From Actinostola sp. cb2023 (lineage: Eukaryota > Cnidaria > Anthozoa > Actiniaria > Actinostolidae): 64,000 bases of DNA. The position numbers and the translations under genes were made by a program. The notes beneath the pieces are model-generated. The model was not told the DNA's origin. It searched no databases and saw only the letters and a list, made by a program, of their open reading frames with translations. How positions within the stretch are numbered: position 1 is the stretch's first letter; every line of letters starts with the position of its first letter. The stretch covers positions 26,001 through 90,000 of the forward strand of contig JAUJYZ010001566.1 of NCBI GenBank assembly GCA_033675265.1, in the 5' to 3' direction. Shown piece by piece: positions 16,546 to 27,600 of the stretch.

Positions 16546-17944
16546 TAATGATGTTGTTGTTCTTCTTGATATTGTTGTTCGTATCCAAGTATTTTCTGAG
16601 GATCATCGTCTCTTTCTGGATGATAATAACGACACTTCGTACCGTATGTACAACGTCCAATCCAACGACATATTCTTGGATGCCGTGTGTTTGTTCCTTT
16701 TCTCAAGAATTTCGTTAGAGTTGGGCCGTACCTACCAAGTGGATCATCGGGGGCCATGAAAATGTCACGCACAAAAGAAAACATCAAAAGCCTTTTTTCT
16801 ATGACATCTTTCCATTCAGGATTCTCGCGAAGCAAGTCACGATAATTATCATTGGAAACGATAATACCCTGAAGCTTGTGTGCTAGATCTACAATAAATC
16901 GATCATCGTAACACACAATATTTCTTCCTTCAATGCGTCGTGATGGTGTAAATATGACCACGCCTTGCTTAGCCATGTCTAATAGAAGGTTCTGGTTACT
17001 TATAGGGTAGTCAGGTCTGGGTTGGTCTGTTCGACAACGTGGCACTAATGCAAACACTTCCGTGTGACCTCGTTTTTGAAACCATTTGACACAAAGCGCA
17101 ATTCCAAGACATGAAAATACTTGATGATTGCCATGGTTCATGGCAACATTACTTCCATCAATGATAACAGGACGAAGGCAGTCTGCTGCAGCGATGTCTG
17201 TTTTACTTGGATTACATCCTCGTGCTACAACATCACAAGGCCGGTCATCATTGCCGTGTGCCTGTTCGTAACTGGTTGGTCGTGTTGGTACTTCAATGAT
17301 GTCATGTTGCCTATCGGGTGACATCGGATACCGAACCATGCCACGAGGGACTATATCTGCTGGTTTTCTTCGTTCAGTAGACTTGCAGCGGTGAATAAGT
17401 TCTTGTAGAAGCTTGTTTTGATCCACACCGGGACCTAATGTCTTCGCTGCTAAGTCAACATCTTCCTCGCTATAACCAAGTTTGACAGCAAACTTTTTAT
17501 GCGAATGCATGCGCATGCTTGTAGAGGCACTTTCTACCGTATTATCAGTCTTGGGTGCATTCTCGTATTGTTTTCGATCCACGATTTTGCAAGCGCTACG
17601 TTGAATTCACTTCCTTTCAAAATAAGTTTCTGATTATCAGAAACTATCGCTACAACAGAGTAGACTTTGGCAATTTGTTTCAGGTCTGAGCAAGCTATAC
17701 ATTTAGCTAAATTAGCTGAAATAGTTTCTGTTATCTCTGGACAACAAAGTGCTTCGATGTATTCTCTCGCTTGTTGTATGGCCTTTTTTCCTTGGTCAGT
17801 TTCTTGGCCGCAAAGCGTGACCCATTGTTGGCCGTCTGCTTTTGTAGAGAGAAGCTGCACATGGACGCCGTTAAACAAGCTGCTGATGTGTTTTGAACTG
17901 CTTTGCACAACATGTCGCGTTTCGATGGGCACAACGAACTCCAT
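15972..17944 (-). CDS. KH-UBA-NYN-CCCH RNase, KHNYN/N4BP1/Regnase-like (frame break)
   Basis: Predicted endoribonuclease. Reading from the ATG at 17944: a KH-like module matching the KHNYN/N4BP1 N-terminus (AREYIEALCCPEI, KLILKGSEFNVALAKSWIE); then, in the next frame, a Regnase-type UBA-like stretch (KLGYSEEDVDLAAKTLG); the NYN/PIN nuclease with its acidic residues in VIIDGSNVAMNHG, CYDDRFIVDLA and VSNDNYRDL; PDDPLGRYGPTLTKFLRKG; a C-x5-C-x5-C-x3-H zinc finger (CRWIGRCTYGTKCRYYH); a Gln/His tract; and a C-terminal helical module (LIEIFPDQEVRVSRVL) like the Regnase/N4BP1 tail. The two frames overlap at about 17534-17620 and need a -1 shift. An assembly error in an A-run is the simplest cause; a real lesion is possible. 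Otherwise intronless, unlike its neighbours. Confidence 0.85.
16202..16417 (-). repeat. Three 72-bp repeats in the Gln/His tract
   Basis: Three near-perfect 72-bp units (starting 16202, 16274, 16346), each encoding 24 residues with HPDQHHQRQHH plus Gln runs, inside a larger CAA/CAC tract reaching about 16560. The in-frame expansion keeps the RNase reading frame open. Confidence 0.93.
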
Positions 17945-18439
17945 CTCATGTAAAGTAGATATGTTTTTTCAGAACGAACAATCAATGCTGTAGCAACTAT
18001 GAATGTGAAACCAGTTATTGAGACAGAAAGGAAGTTCGTGTAGAGGTTGACAATACTGACGTTGGTCTTAAAATAGCTGTTACTGTCTTAAAGGTTGAAA
18101 CGGAAGTTGTGAATGGGACTTTCCCTCATTCGTTGAAAAACAACAACAAGTTGAATGGAAATATAGCTTGTGCATATTTAGATGTTTTGATGCTTTGTTG
18201 TTATTATTATTATTATTAATGACCTCATCCATAGTTACAAAAGTTTCAATAAATGCCCACCAGTTGTGAATGAAAACGAATTTCGTGATAACTTTTATTC
18301 CGCTTTCAAATGCCGATAAAACCATATATAGGGACTCGTGTTACAGAAAAAGAGACAAAGCAAAGCAAATACTAAGGAAAGTGAAAGCAAAAACGAAATT
18401 AATTCGTTAAAACTTCATTTCTTGGAACGAAACTTCGGC
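17945..18439. other. Upstream region of the RNase gene
   Basis: No gene or array recognised. A short ATT run lies at 18200-18219. It presumably contains the promoter and 5' UTR of the minus-strand RNase gene. Confidence 0.35.
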
Positions 18440-18780
18440 TGAAAAAGGTTTATAATAATACTTTATTCGAAATACACTAGGTATTTTGAAATGGTAGATC
18501 CTGAGGTTAGCCCTATGATGGGTCGCGATAAAAGGCTGAAACTGATGTAGGAAGGTCACACACACCGGGAACTACATGCCCTACTCTTAGTCGAACAGTG
18601 GTGTGAGGGGTTTAATTTTACGTCCCTCCGGTGCAATGTACTGGAGTGTGGAGAGACGGGACCGCCATTTTACGTGTTCATCCGAGCCACGCGAAGGTCT
18701 AACCATTTGCAGATGTAATTACAAAGGCAGCACCTTCTCCTCAATTATTTTAAGACCCTGAGTAATGGTGCGGCCATCAG
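18440..18780 (-). mobile_element. Retroelement 3' end (LINE/SINE-like), minus strand
   Basis: Read on the minus strand, the segment ends with a CGAATAAAGTATTATTATAA-like tail (18440-18470). It is preceded by a G/C-richer block with features such as GTCCCGTCTCTCCACACTCC that resemble the conserved 3' regions of CR1/L2-like elements and SINEs in invertebrates. No RT coding remains. The family call is inferred from the tail only. Confidence 0.4.
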
Positions 18781-18782
18781 CC

Positions 18783-19470
18783 AGGGATTCCCAGTGTATA
18801 GGTAATGGAGGGCCTGATTCCCAGTGTATAGGTAATGGAGGGATTCCCAGTGTATAGGTAATGGAGGGCCTGATTCCCAGTGTATATAGGTAATGGAGGG
18901 ATTCCCAGTGTATATAGGTAATGGAGGGCCTGATTCCCAGTGTATATAGGTAATGGAGGGCCTGATTCCCAGTGTATATAGGTAATGGAGGGCCTGATTC
19001 CCAGTGTATATAGGTAATGGAGGGATTCCCAGTGTATAGGTAATGGAGGGATTCCCAGTGTATAGGTAATGGAGGGATTCCCAGTGTATAGGTAATGGAG
19101 GGATTCCCAGTGTATAGGTAATGGAGGGCCTGATTCCCAGTGTATATAGGTAATGGAGGGATTCCCAGTGTATAGGTAATGGAGGGATTCCCAGTGTATA
19201 GGTAATGGAGGGCCTGATTCCCAGTGTATATAGGTAATGGAGGGATTCCCAGTGTATAGGTAATGGAGGGATTCCCAGTGTATAGGTAATGGAGGGCCTG
19301 ATTCCCAGTGTATATAGGTAATGGAGGGATTCCCAGTGTATAGGTAATGGAGGGATTCCCAGTGTATAGGTAATGGAGGGATTCCCAGTGTATAGGTAAT
19401 GGAGGGATTCCCAATGTATAGGTAATGGAGGGATTCCCAGTGTATAGGTAATGGAGGGATTCCCAGTGTA
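18783..19470. repeat. 25-bp minisatellite with 29-32-bp variants, about 25 copies
   Basis: Core GGATTCCCAGTGTATAGGTA with ATGGA; longer units add GGCCTGATT and/or a TATA. The order of long and short units is itself partly periodic (for example 19126-19315), indicating higher-order duplication. Three-frame open reading on the minus strand is an artefact. Confidence 0.95.
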
Positions 19471-20478
19471 TGCTGCAAGATGTAAAAACAAAAACAGTTT
19501 TATTTTTTTTCTTTAGTGGCTCAGTTCTGGTTCTAGTCGGCTATTCATGTGAAAAAGTTGAGATTCCACTTGAATAGGGATTTATCTTCTTCAATACTCT
19601 TTTTATACTTTCATTGCTCAAATGCGGAAAATTAAAGCGTAATGATTGTCAGTAGCAGGTCACATCACCATGACACGGGGAAAACCAATGTGATATTTCT
19701 GTGAGTAATGTATTTCTAGCCCCAGAGGTTAAGGATTCAGTGGCCGTTAGAGATGAACTCCAGTGGGTAAATAGATAGTTAATCCAATGGATGTTTTCAA
19801 CATCTTGGCTCATGAATAGTGAAAATAAACCTGATCTCATTAGAAAATGTTTTTATAAAGTCGATGACATGGATACTTGATACGTCACGATAGATGTTTG
19901 TATTTCCGGTGTGGTTAGCAACTCGTTTATGAACTCATAGCTCGTAAACACTAAAGCTCCAAACAACTGCTTTTTTGTTGTGTGTCAAGAGATAAAAGCG
20001 TTTTTGTTTGCTCTTATTCAAATCAGAGTCAAGACAAATCCTACTTGACAAAGCCTATTACAAGACGTACTGAGTGTTTTCATATGCGATCAAATTTAGT
20101 AGGAATTCAAGAGATGTTCTTGTTCCGTCAAGAGGTAATCTATTTATGTCAGAAGCACAAACATACTTGGGGCAGTAGGAGCAGTAGGAGCTGACTTGAC
20201 ATTATTCGTGAATATTGGTGGTGATGATTTTTGTATTGACCGCCTACTGTTGAAACCACAATTGGCCTGCGGGCACAAAACGCTGTTTTGTTTGCTATTT
20301 ACTACTCAATCATTGCTGCTGTCATCCTTCTCAAGTTATATTCATGATCGCTGTCTGGATCCAACTCGCCAGAACTCAATGTACCCGATGACAGAGATAC
20401 ACCACTTAGATTCGATGTTCAGTTAGTGGTTCGTGTTTGGTATTTTATACGTGGCTTATCATCGTTAATATAATCAAG
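19471..20478. other. Upstream region of PCGF3
   Basis: No gene, array or inverted repeat recognised. Short open frames at 19649-19840 (-), 19982-20194 (+) and 20196-20426 (+) have no family signature. It probably holds the PCGF3 promoter. Confidence 0.35.
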
Positions 20479-23400
20479 ATGGAGAGAAACATCAGTCTCA
20501 GTCAACTGAACGAACACATAACATGTCGATTATGTAAGGGTTACTTGATCGACGCAACCACCATTGTCGAGTGTCTCCATACATGTAAGTCGCTGCCTGC
20601 TCTCTTACTTTTATTTATCGGCGATGTGGAAACACGAATTCATTTGTATTTCCTATGGATAACTAATATAATCGATTGAATTTATGATGGATTCAGTGAG
20701 GCAAATCATCAGTTGGTTTCTATTTACATAAGGATTGATGTTGAATGCTTCTAACAAACAGCGACTAATATCATCTTGCACGACCTTTATAACTCTGTGG
20801 TACAGTGGTGCTGCATGGCGACTAAACAAAAAACACTTTCCTACGGTGGTTTGTAAATACTAGCCACTTAACTTAGAGTCTTGCAAATACTAATCGTCAT
20901 TGCCAATTGCTAGTCTGTCGTAGTTGTATCGTTCAACATCTTGGCCAACATAACTTCTGTCCTACTTGTAATATCATGCTACATCAGAGTCACCCTATGA
21001 ACTTTATTAGGTAAGTAGTACTGAATCACTAGAATTAGAGAGTACGTGAGATAAAAACGGAAACTAGCAGTCGATTAAAAGTTTCATGTGAATCAGCGAT
21101 TCAGAGTCAGTGTGGCTCCACCCAAACCACCAAGAATGATCGGTATTCAATAATTCCATGGAAACATCAAATACCGAGAGTATATACCACTATTACAAGT
21201 ACAATATTCGTTCAACAGCACGGACCGTACACTGCAAGATATCGTCTATAGATTGGTACCTGGCTTACAAGAACGTAAGTTTCTATTGGCGGTTTGTCGG
21301 CCTGATAGAAATCAACTCCTCCACTGTCGTCTACTTACGTCATTGCAGGTGAAATTCAACGACAAAAAGAATTTGAAGTAGCGATGTTTATGTATCGAAC
21401 TGGTGAACAACAAAGTTTATACAGACAAATCAGCACTGACACCAGTCAGAAAACACAAGGTGTGCAGACTATATTATGAGCCATTCCGAGGTTGCGGAAG
21501 GTACTGGGACCGAGTGTAGAAAATTGTGTAGAAATATTAATTTGATTAAGAAATGGACCCCATCACAAGATAGATCACACTAAAATTAGTAAGTTTGCCA
21601 CGTTTGAGAGTGTTTGCATAAATACTAACTGAATAGCAAGCTTTCAAAAAATCATAAAAATAACAGAGAATGTATGGGCCCATACATTCTCTCTTATTTT
21701 TGCGACTATTATGTTGGTATTCACCCAAACATGCTCAAACTCGGAAAACTTACTAATTTCAATGTTATCTTTCTTGTGTCAGATGTGGTTCATTTTGTAA
21801 TTACATTAATGTTTGCACTCGGTCCTAGTCCTTTTCGCAACCTCGAAATGACTAATAGGTCTATCTGATTTACTGCGCACAATCGCAGGGTGACATCACC
21901 ATTATCAAGTTTAATTGTTTTAGATCCAACTCCCACAACATCAGATTATCATCGCAGTGATGAGCAAACAGCAATACGTATGGAATGTTACAGGTATGAT
22001 ATATAACCAATAGTACGCCACCACTGACAAGTAGTAGTAACACCATTGGTTTTATGATGATAACCAATAGTACGCCACCACTGACAAGTAGTAGTAACAC
22101 CATTGGTTTTATGATGATAACCAATAGTACGCCACCACTGACAAGTAGTAGTAACACCATTGGTTTTATGATGATAACCAATAGTACGCCACCACTGACA
22201 AGTAGTAGTAACACCATTGGTTTTATGATGATAACCAATAGTACGCCACCACTGACAAGTAGTAGTAACACCATTGGTTTTATGATGATAACCAATAGTA
22301 CGCCACCACTGGCAAGTAGTAGTAACACCATTGGTTTTATGATGATAACCAATAGTACGCCACCACTGGCAAGTAGTAGTAACACCATTGGTTTTATGAT
22401 GATAACCAATAGTACGCCACCACTGGCAAGTAGTAGTAACACCATTGGTTTTATGATGATAACCAATAGTACGCCACCACTGGCAAGTAGTAGTAACATC
22501 ATTGGTTTTATGATGATAACCAATAGTACGCCACCACTGGCAAGTATTTAGTAGTAACATCATTGGTTTTATGATGATAACCAATAGTACGCCACCACTG
22601 ACAAGTAGTAGTAACATCATTGGTTTTACGATGATAACCAATAGTACGCCACCACTGACAAGTAGTAGTAACACCATTGGTTTTATGATGATAACCAATA
22701 GTACGCCACCACTGGCAAGTAGTAGTAACATCATTGGTTTTTATGATGATAACCAATAGTACGCCACCACTGGCAAGTAGTAGTAACATCATTGGTTTTA
22801 CGATGATAACCAATAGTACGCCACCACTGACAAGTAGTAGTAATAACGTACCATTGGTTTTATGATGATAACCAATAGTACGCCACCACTGACAAGTAGT
22901 AGTAACACCATTGGTTGTATGATAACCAATAGTACGCCACCACTGACAAGTAGTAGTAACATCATTGGTTTTACGATGATAACCAATAGTACGCCACCAC
23001 TGACAAGTAGTAGTAACACCATTGGTTTTATGATGATAACCAATAGTACGCCACCACTGGCAAGTAGTAGTAACATCATTGGTTTTACGATGATAACCAA
23101 TAGTACGCCACCACTGACAAGTAGTAGTAACACCATTGGTTTTATGATGATAACCAATAGTACGCCACCACTGACAAGTAGTAGTAACACCATTGGTTGT
23201 ATGATAACCAATAGTACGCCACCACTGACAAGTAGTAGTACACCATTGGTTTTATGATGATAACCAATAGTACGCCACCACTGACAAGTAGTAGTAACAC
23301 CATTGGTTTTATGATGATAACCAATAGTACGCCACCACTGGCAAGTAGTAGTAACACCATTGGTTGTATGATAACCAATAGTACGCCACCACTGGCAAGT

Positions 23401-24349
23401 AGTAGTAACACCATTGGTTTTATGACGATAACCAATAGTACACCACCACTGGCAAGTAGTAGTAACATCATTGGTTTTACGATGATAACCAATAGTACGC
23501 CACCACTGACAAGTAGTAGTAACACCATTGGTTTTATGATGATAACCAATAGTACGCCACCACTGACAAGTAGTAGTAACACCATTGGTTGTATGATAAC
23601 CAATAGTACGCCACCACTGACAAGTAGTAGTAACACCATTGGTTTTATGATGATAACCAATAGTACGCCACCACTGGCAAGTAGTAGTAACACCATTGGT
23701 TGTATGATAACCAATAGTACGCCACCACTGAGTAGTAGTAACACCATTGGTTGTATGATAACCAATAGTACGCCACCACTGGCAAGTAGTAGTAACACCA
23801 TTGGTTTTATTTTACAGATCTACAAATGGCAAATACCCGTTAAAGGTGAGACAGCAACCACTTTCAAGTCTGCATCGTTTATTTGTTTTACACTATTTGT
23901 TTTTCTATTTGAACTATTGAATTCATTATTTTTTCTGTTGCTATTTACGTTTTTGATTTTTTTCCTTGCAGCCACTGGATCGAAAATTTATTCGACTTTC
24001 CTCCCAGGCAACAGTTCAACATCTGAAAAAGTTTCTAGCTAAAAAGTTATCTCTGGAAAATCACTCAGATGTGAGTTACTGACAGGTTTTGCCATTTTGC
24101 TAACTTGTACAATCAGCCCATGATTCACGGCAACTTTCAACTACTTTAGGTCGATATTTTATGCAACGATGAGATTCTAGGAAAGGATCATACAATCAAG
24201 TTCATCATGGTTACTCGTTGGAGATGCAAGGTATGAATGATTGACGTCCGACAAGATCGATAGGAAATCCTAATGTACTGTATGATTGAACTCTTCCTCA
24301 GGAATCGCCGTTACTGCTACACTACAGACCCAGCTTGAAGCTTTACTGA
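20479..24349 (+). CDS. PCGF3: PCGF3-type Polycomb RING finger protein (9 exons)
   Basis: Variant PRC1 subunit. Exons: 20479-20584, 20914-21010, 21219-21274, 21349-21459, 21924-21993, 23818-23845, 23972-24070, 24150-24230, 24302-24349; 231 aa. The RING is split exactly as in the two neighbouring paralogues ([20 protein letters not shown], then [23 protein letters not shown]). [26 protein letters not shown], and a RAWUL domain with [20 protein letters not shown] and [12 protein letters not shown] follow vertebrate PCGF3 from memory (LIDATT, HQSHP and LLLHYRP separate it from PCGF5). Intron 5 is almost entirely a 57-bp minisatellite. Exons 6+7 (28+99 nt) equal PCGF5 exon 7 (127 nt), so one intron was gained or lost between the paralogues. 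The start ATG is supported by the family start and a purine at -3. Confidence 0.93.
22011..23808. repeat. 57-bp minisatellite filling PCGF3 intron 5, about 31 copies
   Basis: Unit has AACCAATAGTACGCCACCAC and AGTAGTAGTAACACCATTGG. Each unit pairs ATTGGTT with AACCAAT across a 10-bp spacer, a small dyad with CCAAT boxes in both directions. The array starts about 17 nt after the donor and ends about 9 nt before the acceptor, leaving almost no unique intron sequence. Confidence 0.96.
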
Positions 24350-24624
24350 AGTACTCACTGACTATTGATATGACCACCGCGTATCATTAGCGTAACTGCA
24401 TCAAGGTTACTAAGTTGCAATGGATGCAGCAAAGGATTTATGCTTACAACGTTCAGATAATTGAATGAAAGACAGAATGACAAGAGTGATTTGATTAAAA
24501 AGATTGAGAACAACTCAGATTTCAGACAAGAAACAACTCCCATCCATGATGGAACAAGTGTTATGTTTATTTGTTCTTGTTATAATCTATTTACACGACT
24601 TCACCGTCATTAAACCATTGCAGT
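24350..24624. other. Short 3'-3' spacer between PCGF3 and PCGF1
   Basis: The stop codons of the convergent PCGF3 (24349) and PCGF1 (24625) are only 275 bp apart, so their 3' UTRs probably abut or overlap. Confidence 0.7.
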
Positions 24625-27600
24625 TTATCGATCTATAATATCATATTGGAGGACAATAGGTGGTGCCTGAAGGAAGAAAAACAAACAATCAAACACATCG
24701 AAATTCAAATATCGACTTTGATTAAGACCATGAAAAAGGCTGCTTTCCCGTGATGTATTTATTGCTGATTGTTTTATGCTCTCTCTCTCCTTCATCATTA
24801 TGTCAAGTATTGCATGCAACATACACATTTATACCTGACTAACCTTATCCAGCCACTCTGAGATCCAAATGAACTTCATTGTCCGACATGGGTGAATAAT
24901 GTGATCATTACATGTGATTTGCACCTAGAGAACAAGTAAGGTTTTATTTGGGTGACATAGAAGTAGTTGGTAAGTTTGGTAATAGTAGATAATCACATAC
25001 CAAGAAAGGTTGTTGGCCAACTAGACGACCGACAACCTACCAACTGTCCCCCGACAGACGGTATAAATACACCGACAGTCGGCAGACAGATTAGTATTTG
25101 ATCGTTATGTTATATTAGTATTTGATCGTTAGAGTGCAATTTAGAAAAGCTTGAAAACTAAATAACTAATTAGTACTAAATAGCACTAATGAAACAATAG
25201 GAAACAATAGAAATAGCACTATTTAGTACTATTTAAAATTAGTACTATTTCACGCTTTTCTAAATTGCACTCTATGTTATATTAGTATTTGATCGTTATG
25301 TTATATTAGTAGAGTGCAATTTAGAAAAGCGTGAAATAGTACTAACTTTATATAGTACTAAATAGTGCTATTTCTATTGTTTTCTATTGTTTCATTAGTG
25401 CTATTTAGTTAATTTAATTTAATTAGTTAATTAGTATTCACGCTTTTCTAAATTGCACTCTATTTGATCGTTATGTTATATTAGTATTTGATCGTTATGT
25501 TATATTATTATAAACCGTTATTATTATTATTATTAGTAGTAGTAGTAGTAGTATTTGATCGTTATGTTATATTAGTATTTGATCGTTATGTTATATTAGT
25601 ATTTGATCGTTATGTTATACTAGTATTTGATCGTTATGTTATATTAGTATTTGATCGTTATGTTATATTAGTATTTAATCGTTATGTTATATTAGTATTT
25701 GATCGTTATGTTATACTAGTATTTGATCGTTATGTTATATTAGTATTTGATCGTTATGTTATACTAGTATTTGATCGTTATGTTACATTAGTATTTGATC
25801 GTTATGTTATATTAGTATTTGATCGTTATGTTATACTAGTATTTGATCGTTATGTTATATTAGTATTTGATCGTTATGTTATATTAGTATTTAATCGTTA
25901 TGTTATACTAGTATTTGATCGTTATGTTGTTCTGGAATGGAGTCTGTCTATTGGTATTTGATCGTTATGTTGTTCTGGAATGGAGTTTGTCTATTAGTAT
26001 TTGATCGTGATGTTGTTTTGGATTGTGATTTGTTCAAACTCTCATTTATTACTTGCTGGTCATCTTGGATGTGCAACTTAGATCGGAGGTATCTCTGAAG
26101 ATGCATTACCATGGTTCTTACTGAACAACGAATGTACTTCTTGCCAAGAACCTGGAAAAACAACAACAGAGTAGAAGATACATGTATATTACAGTACAAG
26201 ACGCGTTTACATGAAATCCATGACGAGGGGGGGAGTAAGGGGGTCCGAAAACCGCACATATAAACGTTAAAAACCGCAATACTATGACAACAATTAAAAT
26301 ACCTTAGAACATCTTAATGGAGGTTCACTTTGTTTTTCATCTTCAATGTCACTTGTTCCAGCTTGTTCAGTATCTGCAAAACTGTAACCAATCATCAGTT
26401 TAGTCTGGTATACCATAGTTGTAACTACTGTAAAGTAATCTCACCCAAATCTCTCCAGACATATCGACACCAACTCATCATCTCTGTAGCTGTTTTTAAA
26501 GTCTGAGAAGTCACGTCTCAAAGTGATGTCTGATGCTTTTGATGTTTCCGAGTCTGGGTCTATAATAAGAACATTGAAACTCATCTAACATAATATTTAT
26601 AATTTGGGGGGAGGCTAATCATCCTTCCTTGCAGCCGGTAGCTTAATTATGAAGGACGTAGCTCAACGTGGTTGAGTCGAAGGCATATAAAGGCGCACTA
26701 TGCTGCCGCCATATGACCCAAGTCTGACCACAGAGCACAGCTCAGATTGAAATATTATTTGTTTTTACTGAGGTAGGAAAACCAGGAGAAAAACCCAAGC
26801 AAGGGAGAAAACGAACTAAGAAACTCAACTCACATGAAGCGCCTTGGTGAGTTGAGTTTCTTAGTTTGTTTTCTCATTATGAAATACAACCAATCATAGA
26901 GCAGAATGCCATTCCATGGTGTCCCATTCCCATCATGCCCTGCAGCAATTTCCTTGTTCTGATATTTTATGGAATATGGGATAAATTGTGTGTGTGCTGA
27001 CCATACAAGTGACAACTGGTTGAGTTGTCTATTATTATTATTATTATTAACTGGTATGTTTCATATACCAGTATATATAGCTAATTGCATAATCGTTGTC
27101 GGGTTGAAAATCATGAAAGCTACGACCAAAAGGAATTCTGGGAAATTAAAACTCAAATAACACAGTCAAATCATCGACCTTTTTATCCAGACTTGTAGAA
27201 TTGTAGTTAAATAGCTCATATACCTTCAAAACTACGAGAACATTGAATATATCTGCATGTAATGTGGCTCATGAATTGATTTCGCATCCATCCTTGCGGT
27301 CTCAGCTTCTATGATTTATGATTTTCAACCCGACAACGATTATGCAATTAGCTATATATACAATGATAAATCAATGTATAACTATACTTTTAGTACTTTT
27401 ATTATTTCCATGTATCATTTTGTAGCTATACCTTTGCAAGATATATGTGCTTTTCTATCTGGCAGTCCCCTGGATTCATAGAACTCTTTTCTCCTCTTTT
27501 CTTCATCTACAATTTATTATTAACAAGATAATTAGGTGCTCAATTGTAGTTATTGCTGGTCATGTTGGTACCCGATAACCAAGCATTCATGCACCAACAT

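Larger units (their letters stand above)
25088..26010. repeat. 24-bp minisatellite in PCGF1 intron 8, interrupted twice
   Basis: Unit TATTTGATCGTTATGTTATA plus TTAG, about 24 copies in all, broken by two TA-flanked MITEs (25132-25271 and 25312-25460) and a TTA/GTA microsatellite (25507-25552). Confidence 0.95.

Noticed and set aside
16097..16759. Poly-Val and poly-Leu open frames
   Set aside because: Antisense or out-of-frame shadow of the Gln/His tract of the NYN RNase.
17562..17599. A 38-nt GT-AG intron resolving the RNase frame break
   Set aside because: It would restore the frame, but the donor GTAGCG is weak, the length is below usual minima, and it would delete the conserved last helix of the KH-like module.
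22054..24042. Ser/Thr-rich open frames (165, 131 and 262 residues) and the matching minus-strand frames
   Set aside because: They are products of the 57-bp intronic minisatellite (57 is divisible by 3). The 262-residue frame also runs through PCGF3 exon 6 in a different frame.
26370..26376. TTTTGCAG as the acceptor of PCGF1 exon 7
   Set aside because: It places a stop two codons in; the TTACAG acceptor 6 bp upstream keeps the frame and the phase.
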